The notes beneath the pieces are model-generated. The model was given only the letters and a program-made list of their open reading frames with translations, ran no database searches and was not told the DNA's origin. Source: Favolaschia claudopus (taxonomy: Eukaryota; Basidiomycota; Agaricomycetes; Agaricales; Mycenaceae). From it: a DNA stretch of 64,000 nt. The first letter of the stretch is position 1. Every line of letters begins with the position of its first letter. Below, piece by piece: positions 23,736 through 34,379 of the stretch. The position numbers and the translations under genes were made by a program. The stretch covers positions 186,001-250,000 of the forward strand of contig JAWWNJ010000110.1 in NCBI GenBank assembly GCA_037176885.1. Reading direction: 5' to 3'.

Positions 23736-24335
23736 GTGATGAGGGGGGAAGTACTCAAAGTACTGCCAGAGGATAAGTTGTATCAAAATAGCGAACCTTA
23801 CACCCGGTTCTATCCTAAAACGTCTTTATATCGACTCGGATCTAGTGGAAGGCGCCGATCGTATCGTTCTCGGGAGTTTATAGCGAGGCTGATATGGGTA
23901 CTTGAAAGTTCCTTCCGGGTCAACAGCTCTGGGTTGCGACCATGCATCGCTGCGTCTTTGGAAACGCATGGTACGTCCATTCCTCAACTTTAGATCCCCC
24001 ACTGAAGTGTTGGTCTGTGTGATGTTGTCGAATAGGCAGTACACACTTGTACATCGCGACGAGAGAACGTGACGAACTGATATTCCACGATTCAACGCAT
24101 CCACGTACGTTGGATAGGTCTACAGAATTTCTCCTCTGCGACATCTTTTGCGGGTGGTGCGTCATACAAGTTCATCTCCGAGTCATCATCATCTGCTCCG
24201 AATCCACCGAATCCGCAGCGACTGGGCGTTACAGTAATGGGACGTTCAGCGTAACTTATCTGCTAGACGCGTCGCGGATACGGACCACTGGGCTTCGCCG
24301 GTCAGATTCGTTCGCGCTCTGCCGTTATAACTGAA
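23736..24335 (+). pseudogene. FHA-like protein (copy A, broken)
   Basis: This corresponds to the gene at 51255-51868 in the other copy. The N-terminal part (MRGEVLKVLPEDKL) is recognisable. The block that encodes GADPIVLGR in copy B is followed here by a deletion and an in-frame stop near 23880. The acceptor of the intron before LYIAMKERD in copy B ends in CAG; here it reads CAC near 24045. The 3' part (NGTFSVTYLLDA) lies in a shifted frame. It is therefore a decaying copy and probably gives no functional protein. Confidence 0.6.
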
Positions 24336-24947
24336 TGATCGCCCACATTATGATTTCTGCTCCAGAATACTAATAGTATCGTGTCAATTAACATCCATAA
24401 TGGGAGGGATACGCATAGCGCTTACTTGGACCACAACCCCAATTCCAAAGTCGCGCCGGTCTATTGTGGTATCAGCAACAGCAGTTAGTTTCAGATGCTT
24501 CTAACAGCTGAATCCAAGTGAGTCGGCGAGCTCGGGCGACCTTGCAAATTTGCAATATCAGGAACATTTTTAGTTCCTGTTATGGTGCCACTTCGATGCC
24601 GCCGGTGGCAGACTCAAAGCTTTTTTGCCCCTTCATGGTGTCTTGATCGAAGTCCTTCCTTTCACTTTCATTTTCCTTCCGATACTTTACGACTCGCTGG
24701 CACACAACCGTCGGTTTTGTCATCCAGCTCTAAAATTTCAAAAGAAGCGTTCTCATGCGAGAATCAATTCAACAATTTTGATCTGTGTCCGTGACTTCTA
24801 TTGTAGCTTGTTCCGTCTTGTCTTAACTCATAGCAGCTAAATCTGCAAGATGTATCCATACGGTCGAATTTGCCCGTTCCATTCAATAAGCTGTAAGAAC
24901 GAAGTTTGCTTGAACAGTTCGTCTCATTATTTCATTTCACATCCAAT
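24336..24947. other. Non-coding interval between FHA relic and NmrA-like gene A
   Basis: No supported gene. It corresponds to about 50536-51240 in copy B, with which it shares scattered nucleotide similarity. Confidence 0.4.
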
Positions 24948-25973
24948 CTACTTCTTCCCATGCAGACGCTGAAATGTCTCCTTAACAGTTTCAGGCTTCA
25001 GCGAGAATTGCGCATTGTCAAACGGTCCTTCCATATGCGCCACACCAGTCGCTTGCAATTTTATCCCGCTCCACATAATCTCCGCCTCGACGTCTCCCTT
25101 CACGCGGGCTTCCTCCTCCTTGGCTTCCGTCTCCCGTGGGTCAAGCCAAACGGTCTCATACTTGACTCCCTGGACCTCCTCGAGCGTCTCCATCAACGCC
25201 TTCCAGGTAAGAGTCTCAGCACCCAAGCGCAGCTCCCTGCGCTGTTGGTTTTCCTCCAACGGCAAGAGCACCGACTGTACAGTATATTTCACGACACTGT
25301 TGGAGAACAGATAATTCGGTCAGACCGCATCTTTCCGAACGAAGAAATTAGAATGATAAACTGACTCTGCCAGCGCAGTCACCGTGACTAACGCCTCCGG
25401 CACACCGTAAGGTCTAGCAGTATGCTTCTTCAAATCAATTTGGTTGAAATCCGATGCCGTCCAATCCGTGAACGCTCCAGTCAGAACAAGCGTGTAGCGA
25501 AACTCCGGATTCTCCTTGGCCCGCTCCCGAAGGTGCTCCCGCGTTATAATTTTATCACGAAAATATCGGATTTTGCCATTCGTGCCGTAGGAAAGATCCG
25601 ACCCAAATTCGGTGGGGTAGAAGTGGCGAACACCCCCGGCGATGGCCGCGTCGATCATCCCAGGTTGCAGTTTCATGGTTGCGTTGCCGCACACGCAGAC
25701 GACCGTATCGAAACCTTGTGCAAAGAAAATTATTTCGAAATGTTGGTGAGGTTGAAATGAATAAATCGCACCTTTGTACGAGGCTGCCTCGAGAAACGAT
25801 CCAACCACGACCTCTACTCCTTGGTTCGGGAGTTCTGAGAATTTCGAGACCTTGCGAACATCGGATAAGACACCGATGCGTCCGAATTTCTCCTTGTTCT
25901 TCACAAATTCCTGAACGAGTGGACGCCCGACAGCTCCGCTACCACCGATAATCAGAACGGAAGGAGGTGCCAT
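24948..25973 (-). CDS. NmrA-like / isoflavone-reductase-like NAD(P)-binding protein (copy A)
   Basis: The start at 25973 gives MAPPSVLIIGGSGAVGRPL, a Rossmann-fold dinucleotide-binding loop (GGSGAVG). Downstream blocks are VEVVVGSFLEA, VVCVCGNATMKLQPGMIDAA, GVRHFYPTEFGSDLSYG and TLVLTGAFTDW, then a C-terminal half with WKALMETLEEVQGVKYETV. This matches the atypical short-chain reductases of the NmrA/PCBER group, which either reduce small aromatic substrates or sense NADP redox state. One intron lies at about 25711-25763 and a second near 25290-25360; the borders of the second are not fully settled because simple GT-AG choices leave the frame one base off. It is about 90% identical by eye to the copy at 49519-50535 and lies in the inverted block. 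Confidence 0.85.
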
Positions 25974-26301
25974 TGCTTTATCTTTCTGAATTTGGCTTGT
26001 AGAAGGTCGTCTTTTTATGTACTGTATTAATAAACAAAAAAGACATATTAGTAACTTGATTCGGTTGCTGACAGACTGGATCGCAGACACGGAGCGAGCT
26101 ACCCAAGAAGGGGTGGAACGGCCGAAAAGCCGATGTTGAAGTTGAACGCTGAACTTCAGCACTTTACTTAACGTAGACGAAGTCACGAAATGTTAAGTAG
26201 CTGACGGGAAACAATCCATATATTTTCCAGTGTCCGAACCCCGATCATGAGGTAAAGTAGTAAAATTGTCCTGTTCTCTTCAAGCGTTTTGCGACCAACG
26301 C

Positions 26302-27370
26302 TTAATTCTTGTAACCACTCGCCATCGGCCACGCCGAAGCAGTCACTCCGTTGGGGAACGCATTACCGGAAACACGAGGCTGGCGCTGATCAGTAGGCTG
26401 CGAGGTGCGTTTGAGGCCGCAGCGCTTGAGGCACTCATCTGTACCGAGTGAGACGCTGTCGGGGATCTGCGAGAGAGTGGATAAATGAATAAAAAAGCGA
26501 ACGCGGGATGTCGAAACTTTGCACTGGCACTCACGATGGCTTCGATCCCCTGAACTTCTTCGACGCCAATGGGTTGCGGCGACAATGTCAGGAGAGAGCC
26601 CGAGGACTGTATTCATTCAGTCTTAATTATCCAGTGAAGATACAATAATCATCTGCGTGCTTACACCGCTGAGCAACCTGAAGCGCACCAGGATCCTCAC
26701 TGTTCAATGCCGCGACGAACAGAGCTGGGTCTCTCGAGGGGAAATCAGAACGCCGTCAACTGTCCACAAAGAAAAGGCAACCCACCACACCCCTCATTAA
26801 TCTGAAAATGTATCGACCCCTGCGGGAAAATCGTCATCTCCCCAGGCTTGAGATCCGTCATTATGAAGCGTGCGCCGTTCTCCGTGATCATGCCCGTGCG
26901 GATAGTGCCGTTGACGTTGTACTGAATTTCTGTGGCGCGCGGGTGGGTGTGGGGGGTGTTCATGCCGCAGGGCTCGAGGATGCCGATGGCTGCCACAGTG
27001 GTTCATTACTATATTCAAAGATTTTGAAGGAATATATCAGATGGATACTTACCCATTGCAGCGCCATTACCGACGACGGCGGGGAAGGTTGCGGCGTTGG
27101 CTAGAATGACCTTGCCACCCTTGCCGGTCGTGGCTTTGGCAGCTGGGTCGAAAAAGTTGAACACGAACTATAGGCATCGTCGTCAAAGCTTCTGAAATCA
27201 ATTTTAAACCTTCAACGTACCTGTTCATCCTTGGCCAAAACATTAACACGGTCGACAGCGGTGGGTGCGTCTCGCAATTTGGCTACGACATCGGCGGGAG
27301 AACCGGCTGCTGCTGACCAGGAGGAGCCAACGAGGGATGCGAGGGTGACAATCGTAACGAGAGAGAGCAT
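26302..27370 (-). CDS. Secreted germin/spherulin-like cupin
   Basis: The start at 27370 encodes a signal peptide (MLSLVTIVTLASLVGSSWS). The gene has about six short exons. The single cupin domain shows both motifs: MNTPHTHPRATEIQYNVNG with the two His and the Glu ligand, and MTIFPQGSIHFQIN with the third His. Then come GLSPDIVAAT and a Cys-containing tail (TDECLKRCGLKR), ending RVSGNAF...SGYKN. Spherulin-type cupins of this length are secreted metal-binding proteins, some with oxalate oxidase or superoxide dismutase activity; the activity here is unknown. A paralogue 4 kb away in the opposite direction (31583-34055) carries an extra cupredoxin and membrane anchor. Confidence 0.85.
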
Positions 27371-27469
27371 TTCTGAAGTTAGAACTGAAGACCGAGGCGG
27401 AGAAGTAAAACAAAAGGTGGAAGAAGAAGAAGAAGTTGAAAGTGAAGTCTCCGAGAATTGAGTTCGTTA

Positions 27470-27476
27470 TTTTATA
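27470..27476 (-). promoter_or_regulatory. TATA box of the cupin gene at 26302-27370
   Basis: TATAAAA on the minus strand lies about 100 bp upstream of the cupin ATG. A GA-rich stretch (GAAGAAGAAGAAGAA) lies between it and the start codon. Confidence 0.45.
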
Positions 27477-28326
27477 CCAGGTTCATTGTAGGTTAATGCG
27501 ACTCTTGTCGTCTGCCGTTAAAGTCCCGGGTTTCGTAGGGGTCATCGGCCTTCTCGTTCAAGGCAAGGACGCCGCCCGGAAATTTCCTCTTTCCGTTGAG
27601 TTACATATACGAACCGAAAAACGTTCAGTTGTCCATTGGTTGTCCACTGCATAGCATTGTATTGCAGAGCAATAGCCCCGGCGGCCCGTTGAAGAGAAAC
27701 ACGGCGAACTTGAAATTCGAGTCGCGAGAGAGGGAATAGCCATGATGTTCATTACTGGAAGCTTCTTTTGAGATATTTTATTGAAGAAATTCGGTGGTAG
27801 CGCATATACGAAGCCGGGGTGTGAGCTAAGCTCAGGTCGACGCAGAAGACAACGAAGGATTTATTTCCGAGTTTGACGAATTCGAGGTATGTAGAGTCCA
27901 GATTTTTCGATCCCGTTCAACAGGATCACCTCCCCGAAGAAGCGCCATGAAGCGTACTTGGAAGACTGAAGTGCGACTGTAAAGAGCGGGAGAAAGAGGA
28001 AGTACTTAGACCGGATACCTCCATACCCGAACCGGCGGGACTCGATAAACACGTGAAACTTTAACCCGCTGCATAACGCACAGTAAGGAAGGGAGGGCAG
28101 GATAAGTACATGATACATGGTCAGTACTACGTATACAGTTGCAGAAGGGCCGAGAGATAGCCAAGATAAAATAGGCCGTGTGCGATTGCGATTGCGATGT
28201 CGATATCTACTTCTCTAAGTGGGTGTGTAAGAAATGAATATCCTGTCCGTGTGCTCTAGGAAGTTCGTTGCAAGCGTGAATGATATGAAGGCGAAGCGAA
28301 GTGTGACGGCCCGGTGGATGGATAGG
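27477..28326. other. Intergenic stretch, no feature seen
   Basis: Short open stretches only, none with recognisable domains or a consistent exon structure. A GATTGC triplication near 28182-28196 is the only small repeat noticed. Confidence 0.4.
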
Positions 28327-29499
28327 TTACGCTGACGGTGGCGGCGACGCAGGCGGAGAGAAAGACAAAGGGGTAGGAAGCGCATCCGCGCCTCGCATCG
28401 CAGAAGCGAGGTACTCGATCCCATCCCGACTCAAAAGCCCCCGCCATGCGTCCCCGAGCCCGCCCCCCAGGTGACCATCGTCTGCCAGTTCCTCGACGGG
28501 CATGTCGTGCCACGGGACGAGGAGCTGGTGTATGCGCTCTACGTCGGCGTCGGCGTCTTCGTCTAATGATTCGTCCTTCGTGATAGAATGGGGTTCTTCT
28601 ATGGCGATACAACACGCTCCAACGCTGAGCGCATCGACGGGATGTCGGGATGGGACGGTGATCAGCACTTGATGACCCTCCTCCCGCTGCCGTCGCCCGA
28701 AACCCACTGCGGCGCGCAATTGCGCGGGTGTGAGATTGGGTACGCCGTCGTCGCGGCTGCTGCCGGAAACGACGAGTCGTAGCTCCGCACCTCTATCATC
28801 GTCTCCCCTCTTGTCCTCGATGACGCACGCCTCATCATCGACCTCTTCCTCGTGCGTGATGCGTATCGTAGCACCGAACGCCATGTCCTCATCGTCGTCA
28901 CCTTCCTCCCCTGACCCAAGTCTCTCGAATGCGACGAAATAGCCCGATCCATAACCCAGTTCCTGCAATGCGCGCTTCCGCCCTCGATGCGTACTCGACG
29001 ACGGCGCCGTCGTTGTTGGAGATTCTCGGTAGGCTTGCCAGATGCCTTGTGAGTTAAGGACCCCGTTCCGAGGCGGCATTAGCCCACCCTTGCCGAAAGG
29101 AAACAAGGAGGGAATTTGGATCGGCGAGGGGGCATACGAAGACGAGGTGGAGTTGGCGTTCTCTTCTTTAGGCGATGGAGAGAGAGAAGAGGATGAGGGG
29201 GCCGGGGGTGCGGAGATACGGAGAGTGGTGGCTCCGGGGGCGCGTCGCCTTCGAGGGAGGTTGGAGATGTGTGGTTGGAGGTGTCCTTTCGGCGCTGGCC
29301 CACGTTGGTGGTGGTGAGGGGGAGCGGGGGTCATGATGAGAGTGGATGAGCAGGCAGAAGAGGGAGATAGGCGATATGGTGAAGAGGGAGAAGCCATGAA
29401 ACAGAAAAAGATCCACAGAGAACGGCTGCTGGTGAAGGAAGAAGAGCAAAGAGGGTCGAGATATGAGGATGCCGAGCGTTTTCTATGATCGGTTGTCAA
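28327..29499 (-). CDS. Conserved hypothetical protein, single exon
   Basis: This is one long open frame of 390 codons. The in-frame Met at about 29334 (MTPAPPHHHQRGPAP) is a plausible alternative start, because the first 55 residues are Ser-rich and look untranslated. The N-terminal half is Pro/Ser-rich and probably disordered. The C-terminal half is acidic with structured blocks: FGATIRITHEEEVDDEACV, LTPAQLRAAVGFGRR, HQVLITVPSRHPVDALSVGA, LLVPWHDMPVEEL and WRGLLSRDGIEYLASA. I have no domain assignment. Long uninterrupted length and conserved-looking hydrophobic blocks support a real gene. Confidence 0.6.
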   Translation of the reverse strand: MTTDHRKRSASSYLDPLCSSSFTSSRSLWIFFCFMASPSSPYRLSPSSACSSTLIMTPAPPHHHQRGPAPKGHLQPHISNLPRRRRAPGATTLRISAPPAPSSSSLSPSPKEENANSTSSSYAPSPIQIPSLFPFGKGGLMPPRNGVLNSQGIWQAYRESPTTTAPSSSTHRGRKRALQELGYGSGYFVAFERLGSGEEGDDDEDMAFGATIRITHEEEVDDEACVIEDKRGDDDRGAELRLVVSGSSRDDGVPNLTPAQLRAAVGFGRRQREEGHQVLITVPSRHPVDALSVGACCIAIEEPHSITKDESLDEDADADVERIHQLLVPWHDMPVEELADDGHLGGGLGDAWRGLLSRDGIEYLASAMRGADALPTPLSFSPPASPPPSA

Positions 29500-31582
29500 G
29501 GCCCTCGAAACGTGGGTGAGATAAGGGCTCCAAAGGAGTGCAGCTCAGTGTCGAGGGTGGTGTTGAGTAGCAAGGACGAGACGGAGAGCCGTGTTGAGGC
29601 TGTCGCCCTCATCGCGTCTGTGTCGTTAAATACGTCTGAAGTGGTTGTTCGCTCCACTCTGGCGGGTTGCGGATCGATACCCGTGATTATCGCACAGTGA
29701 CGGATAGACCGGCTCGATAACCCGGAGGTCGATTCAGAGGCGAGCAAGGGAGGGTTGCGACGACCAAACGACGACAGCTTAGTGAAGTTGGTCGGGAGTT
29801 CAAGTTATAATAATGTTTAAGTTGGATTGGAAAACACAAATCCCCTATATTCGGAAATTCCGTCGGGTTACCCGCCACTGGCTTGACCGCACCCGGAGCA
29901 AACAGCCGTACCACCCTCGCGAACTATGCGACCGCTTTCCACTTTTTGCGTGCAAGCTTGCAACCCCGGGTTACCCCGGCCTCCTTGCTTCCTCGAGTCT
30001 ATTCCACGATTACCCCCCAGCCCAAATTTGAAAAGAAAGTGTAACAGCAACGACGGGGGTGTCTAGCGCGGGCTTAGCGCACCACTTTACTAGTCCACAC
30101 CACGCAGGTCGTGGCCGTACGAGATGTCGAGACTGCGTGAAGCCGGTAAGTGGACAGGCTTCATATGCATGGTCGCATCGTCAAAAACGGCACTGCCGTT
30201 TTTCATGATGTTGTGCAACTGCAAATGCGAGAGGACCTTCAAAGACAAGAAACTGCAGCGAATCGCGCCTCTTGACGGATTCGAGCATCTCCAAGGTGAG
30301 GTGGTTTTAGTAGTTTCACCCAGGGATGCAGCGGTTACGGCGGATCAGACAAAGGCGAGAAAAGTTGCTGTAGCAAATTTGACGGGGAAAACGGCTCGAA
30401 TATTTTTTTTCGACGCAAGAAGACAAAGAGACCGAATCGACAGACACGGCCGACTGCAACCAGGTATTTGAATGCGACTTTCCCGAGAGCGTGGGCCAGA
30501 AAATTGCTGCCGGTCTTCAGCAGGCTCGGCGTCAGTGTCGTTTTCAAAGGGTGAGCGAGAGTGAGCACAATTCATTGACTCCAAGTGGCAGACCATCACG
30601 GACCGACGCACGTTGAAGAGAACTTCTTGAGGTGTTTGCAAACAGAAACATTGCAGAACGGGGCGACGTGGACGGTGATACAGTACTAGTAGAGCCTTGA
30701 AGGATCCCACTTGAGGGGTGGAAGTAACAGTGGAAGTCAAGTGGATGGAATTGATGGTACATCATTGTTTGAGTTTGTTTTGGCGCCTCTCATCTTTCTC
30801 TTCCATCTTCCTCGCAAGCTCAGCGCTCATGCAATCCCGAGGCGGACGAAACCGGTCAAAAAAAAGGTGTCTATGTGCGATACGAATGCGTCCGAATTCG
30901 ACGAAAAAATCTGGTGATGTCCGGTCCACAGCTGTGGACGGAAACCGTACGGCGGCGTATGTCGAGAGCAACGTCGGCTCCCAATAAGTACGGAAAATCG
31001 ACCCAAATACGCTTCAAACGGGTTCTGCGAGGCGCCGATGAACATTTCGCAGAGATCCCCTAATCTGGGTCGGACTGGCTGCAAAAGTAGGCTCTCGTGC
31101 TTGAAGCTTGAAGACCCGATTCACTTTCGCGGACGGAATCTGCTCAAGAACTGCCAACCCAGTCCCAATGCGTACGGGATGCAGGCAAAAGTCAAACGTA
31201 CGGACACTGTCAAACTGTCGAAATCCCCAGTTCTGGATAAAAATCGCTTGAAGTCCGCAAGTCTCGAATCGCCGACCGCTGCAACGGCATAGCCCTTCTC
31301 AAACTCAATTCAAGTCAAATACTCCGTTCAAGTACCAAATGAAGACCCCGAACGCCGCTGTCCTGTAACCTCGGCGAACAAGTCGGGAACGTCGGCCCCG
31401 CGCAATGTCATCGCAAAAAATTATACCTCATCAAACGCCTCTATGCCCTTTGAAGTCCGGCGGGCGGTACCATTCAATACGTTATAAGAATGCGCTGGTA
31501 CCCAACACATTCATTCACCTTTCTACCGGAGTGTTTTCGGACTCCACATTTTTTTCATCCTCATTCTCTTGTCCTCAGATTC
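29500..31582. other. Two-kilobase intergenic region, no gene called
   Basis: Neither strand shows an open stretch with recognisable domains or consistent splice sites. TATAAGA near 31483-31489 is a possible core promoter for the cupin-cupredoxin gene that follows. Confidence 0.4.
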
Positions 31583-34055
31583 ATGCTCTCCTACAACTGG
31601 GCTGCTCTTGCGCTCGCTCTCGCATCGACTTGGCTTCCACGTGTTTCTGCCGATGCTAAATCTGACGCAGCCGATTTGGTCAAGAAATTACGCGACGCAC
31701 CGACTGCAGTCGACCGTATCAATCTCCTGGCCTCTGACGATCAGGTGCGTACTCCTCTTCCATTGAGCATGAATCATCCTGAAGCGCCTCTCTCTTAGTT
31801 CGAATTTGATTTCTTCGACCCCAAGAAATCCGCCACTGTAGGCGCCGGAGGTAAAATCATCCTCGCCAACGCAGGCACCTTCCCCGCCGTCATTGGTACC
31901 GGCTCTGCTATGGGTTCGTCATTCCCTTCTCCCTCTCATGCCTCGACTTCTTCTCATCACCCCGCAACAGCCGTCGGAATCCTCGACGCCTGCAGCATGA
32001 ACACCCCGCACACGCACCCCCGTGCCACCGAGATGCAGTTCAGCGTCAACGGCACGATCCGCACGGGGATGATCACTGAGAACAATGCCCGCTTCATCAT
32101 GACGGATTTGCCTCCCGGCTCGATGACGATTTTCCCTCAAGGTTCTATTCATTTCCAGTTCAATGATGGGTGCTGTATGTCGTCGTTTTTTCTTGTCGGA
32201 ATCTTGATACTGACGTGACACTACCACCTCGAAGCTCCCGCGCTCTTTGTTGCGAGCTTCAACAGCGAAGATCCCGGCGCGCTCCAAATCGCACAGCGCT
32301 GTGCGTCTCTTCCCTCCTCCCATCCTCGTTCTTCAAACAAAACCTGACCTACACCCCCAATAGTCCTCGGCCTCCCCCCCGACATCGTCGGCGCCACCCT
32401 CGGCGACCTAGGCGTCGAGCAAGTCGCCGGCCTCGAATCAGAGATCCCCGACAACGTCGCCTTGGGCCCCGACGCGTGCCTCAAACGCTGCGGCCTCAAG
32501 CGTCCCGACCAGCCGACGCTGCAGCGCCAGCCCCGCGTTTCGGGGAACGCTTTCCCGCCGCAGGTGTCTGGGTCGTATTCGTACGACAGGACGGGGAATG
32601 CTGGCAAGAACTACGGGTCTACCACGAAGGGGTACGGCGGCACGACGACGACGACGAGTTCGTACGGCGCACACACCACATCTGGATATGGCAATGGCAA
32701 TGGGTCTCCGTCAAAGGGCACGAACCACCTCATTAAGGTCGGCGCGGACGGGCTGCGTTACTCCCCGTCGAATATCTCTGCTGCCGTTGGGGATACTGTC
32801 ACCTTGTATGTGTTTCTACTCGCTTCTTACTGCATTGCTGATCGTGAATGCGCAGCGAATTCCACCCAAAGAACCACACCGTCACGCAGTCGAGCTTCTT
32901 GCACCCTTGTACCGCCCTCGGGGAGACCTCAGCTAAAGGCGAAGTCGGTTTCAAGTCTGGATTGTTCGTTGTCGTCTTGTTCTTGTATCATCCCGTCTGT
33001 GGAACTGACATGTTGCCCTTCCCTTCCCTCCAATCATTAGCAAGTTCGTGGACCCTTCGAAGACTTCCGACTTCCCCACCTTCAGCATCACCATCAACGA
33101 CACTGCGCCGATTTGGGGGTATTGTGGACAACAAGGTGCTTGATCTTTGTATCCTTCATTCATTCCGCGCGCTGAGTGGCAGGCCGTAGGTCCACCCATC
33201 CACTGCCATGAAGGGATGGTCTTCTCCATTAACGCGGTCGAATCGGGGCCCAACAACTTTGAGGCGTTCCAAAAATTGGCAAATAATTCGGCGGCAATAT
33301 CGTACGTGCTTTATTCCATCTGCCTTTATTCGTGACAGCAGATTCACGCTGTATGCAGGTCGCAGGTGGATTGCCCTGCTAGAGACAAGGATGGCACCAT
33401 ATTGACGGCCTCCGGCACTACCAAGGAAGGAGTCGCTGACTTTGTCGATTGCACGTATCCGAGTGCGGGGCACTGCAGCTACTTCACTGTATGTCCCAAC
33501 TTGCTCTTCACTCGGTTTCGCTCAGCTCATCATGCCTGATTACCTCAACTTCAGAACGGTGGTTTCGACAGTGGCTCCAGTAGCTGTCCCGCCGGCATCG
33601 CGCAAGCCGACCGCTCTGCGCTCAAGGGAAGCAAAACAGCTGCTGGGAAGGGCAGCCTCGCTGAGCTGGCCGACGTCGGTTCCGGCGCAGCCGCAGGGGC
33701 CTCCCCCTCCAGCGAGAGTGAAAGCCACAAATCCAATTTCGAATTCACACCCCCCTTCATCGCCCTCATCGCCGTCAACGGCGTCCTCCTCATCGCCATA
33801 ATCGTCCTCGCTGCGCTGTACTTCCACAGCCGCCGCGTAGCTTCGCGCCAGCGCCGACACAAGACGCTGTACACCAGCCTCGGCGCGGGTGGGGATCCTA
33901 TATTCGTGGCGCCGAAGAAGGTTTCGCAGTATGATGCGGCGGAGGGGGATGCGCCGGGGGATGATACGCCGCTTACGCATGGGTTGACGCATGGGCCGTA
34001 TTATGACCCGCATGAGCCGACGACGCCTTCGAGGCCTGTGAGTCGGCTGCGGTGA
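31583..34055 (+). CDS. Cupin-cupredoxin fusion with C-terminal membrane anchor
   Basis: Ten exons fit: 31583-31744, 31799-31913, 31971-32174, 32235-32300, 32364-32815, 32856-32963, 33041-33135, 33190-33301, 33359-33488 and 33555-34055. A signal peptide (LSYNWAALALALASTWLP) precedes a spherulin-like cupin with MNTPHTHPRATEMQFSVNG and MTIFPQGSIHFQFN. A Ser/Thr/Gly/Tyr-rich linker leads to a plastocyanin-like domain: IKVGADGLRYSPSNI, FEFHPKNHTVTQSSF, WGYCGQQ and IHCHEGMVFSIN, which supply His, Cys, His and Met copper ligands. Then come a Cys-rich stretch, a helix (FIALIAVNGVLLIAIIVLAA) and a basic cytoplasmic tail. The cupin end, linker and cupredoxin start share one exon, so the fusion is not an annotation artefact. 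It is likely a cell-surface metalloprotein. Confidence 0.88.
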
Positions 34056-34379
34056 GCGGTTGATGTGGCTCCTTGTGACGGTTGATGGACGTTTTTGTGG
34101 ACTTGACTTGTTTGCTGCTTTCCGCCGTGCCTACTTCAAATGAACTTTTTAATTGTGATTTATATTAAGTACAAGGTCGCGATGTACCTCTGGGTATATG
34201 TCGGTCCTTATTCATTTCTCGCCGGGTACTTCTAGTCGCTGTTAGTTGGTAGAATGTCAATGTAAGTACTCGGCAGCGTTGAGTGCTGAGCAGATGGTTT
34301 TGCTCTTCAAGTACTTATTTTTTGATATCATCAAATCCCGGCCCGGACGTCCCGCTCGACCTCGCAGCCATCGTCGACG

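Larger units (their letters stand above)
18482..26155. repeat. Inverted segmental duplication, copy A
   Basis: This block holds the kinase, FHA-like and NmrA-like genes in inverted order relative to copy B at 49330-57735. Recognisable nucleotide similarity continues into non-coding flanks at both ends: to CAGATGAATTC beside the MITE, and past the NmrA promoter to about 26155. Coding identity is roughly 85-95% by eye. Confidence 0.8.

Noticed and set aside
23826..24165. Leftward frames opposite the FHA-like relic
   Set aside because: The homologous copy shows the coding strand to be the other one; no conserved protein on this strand.
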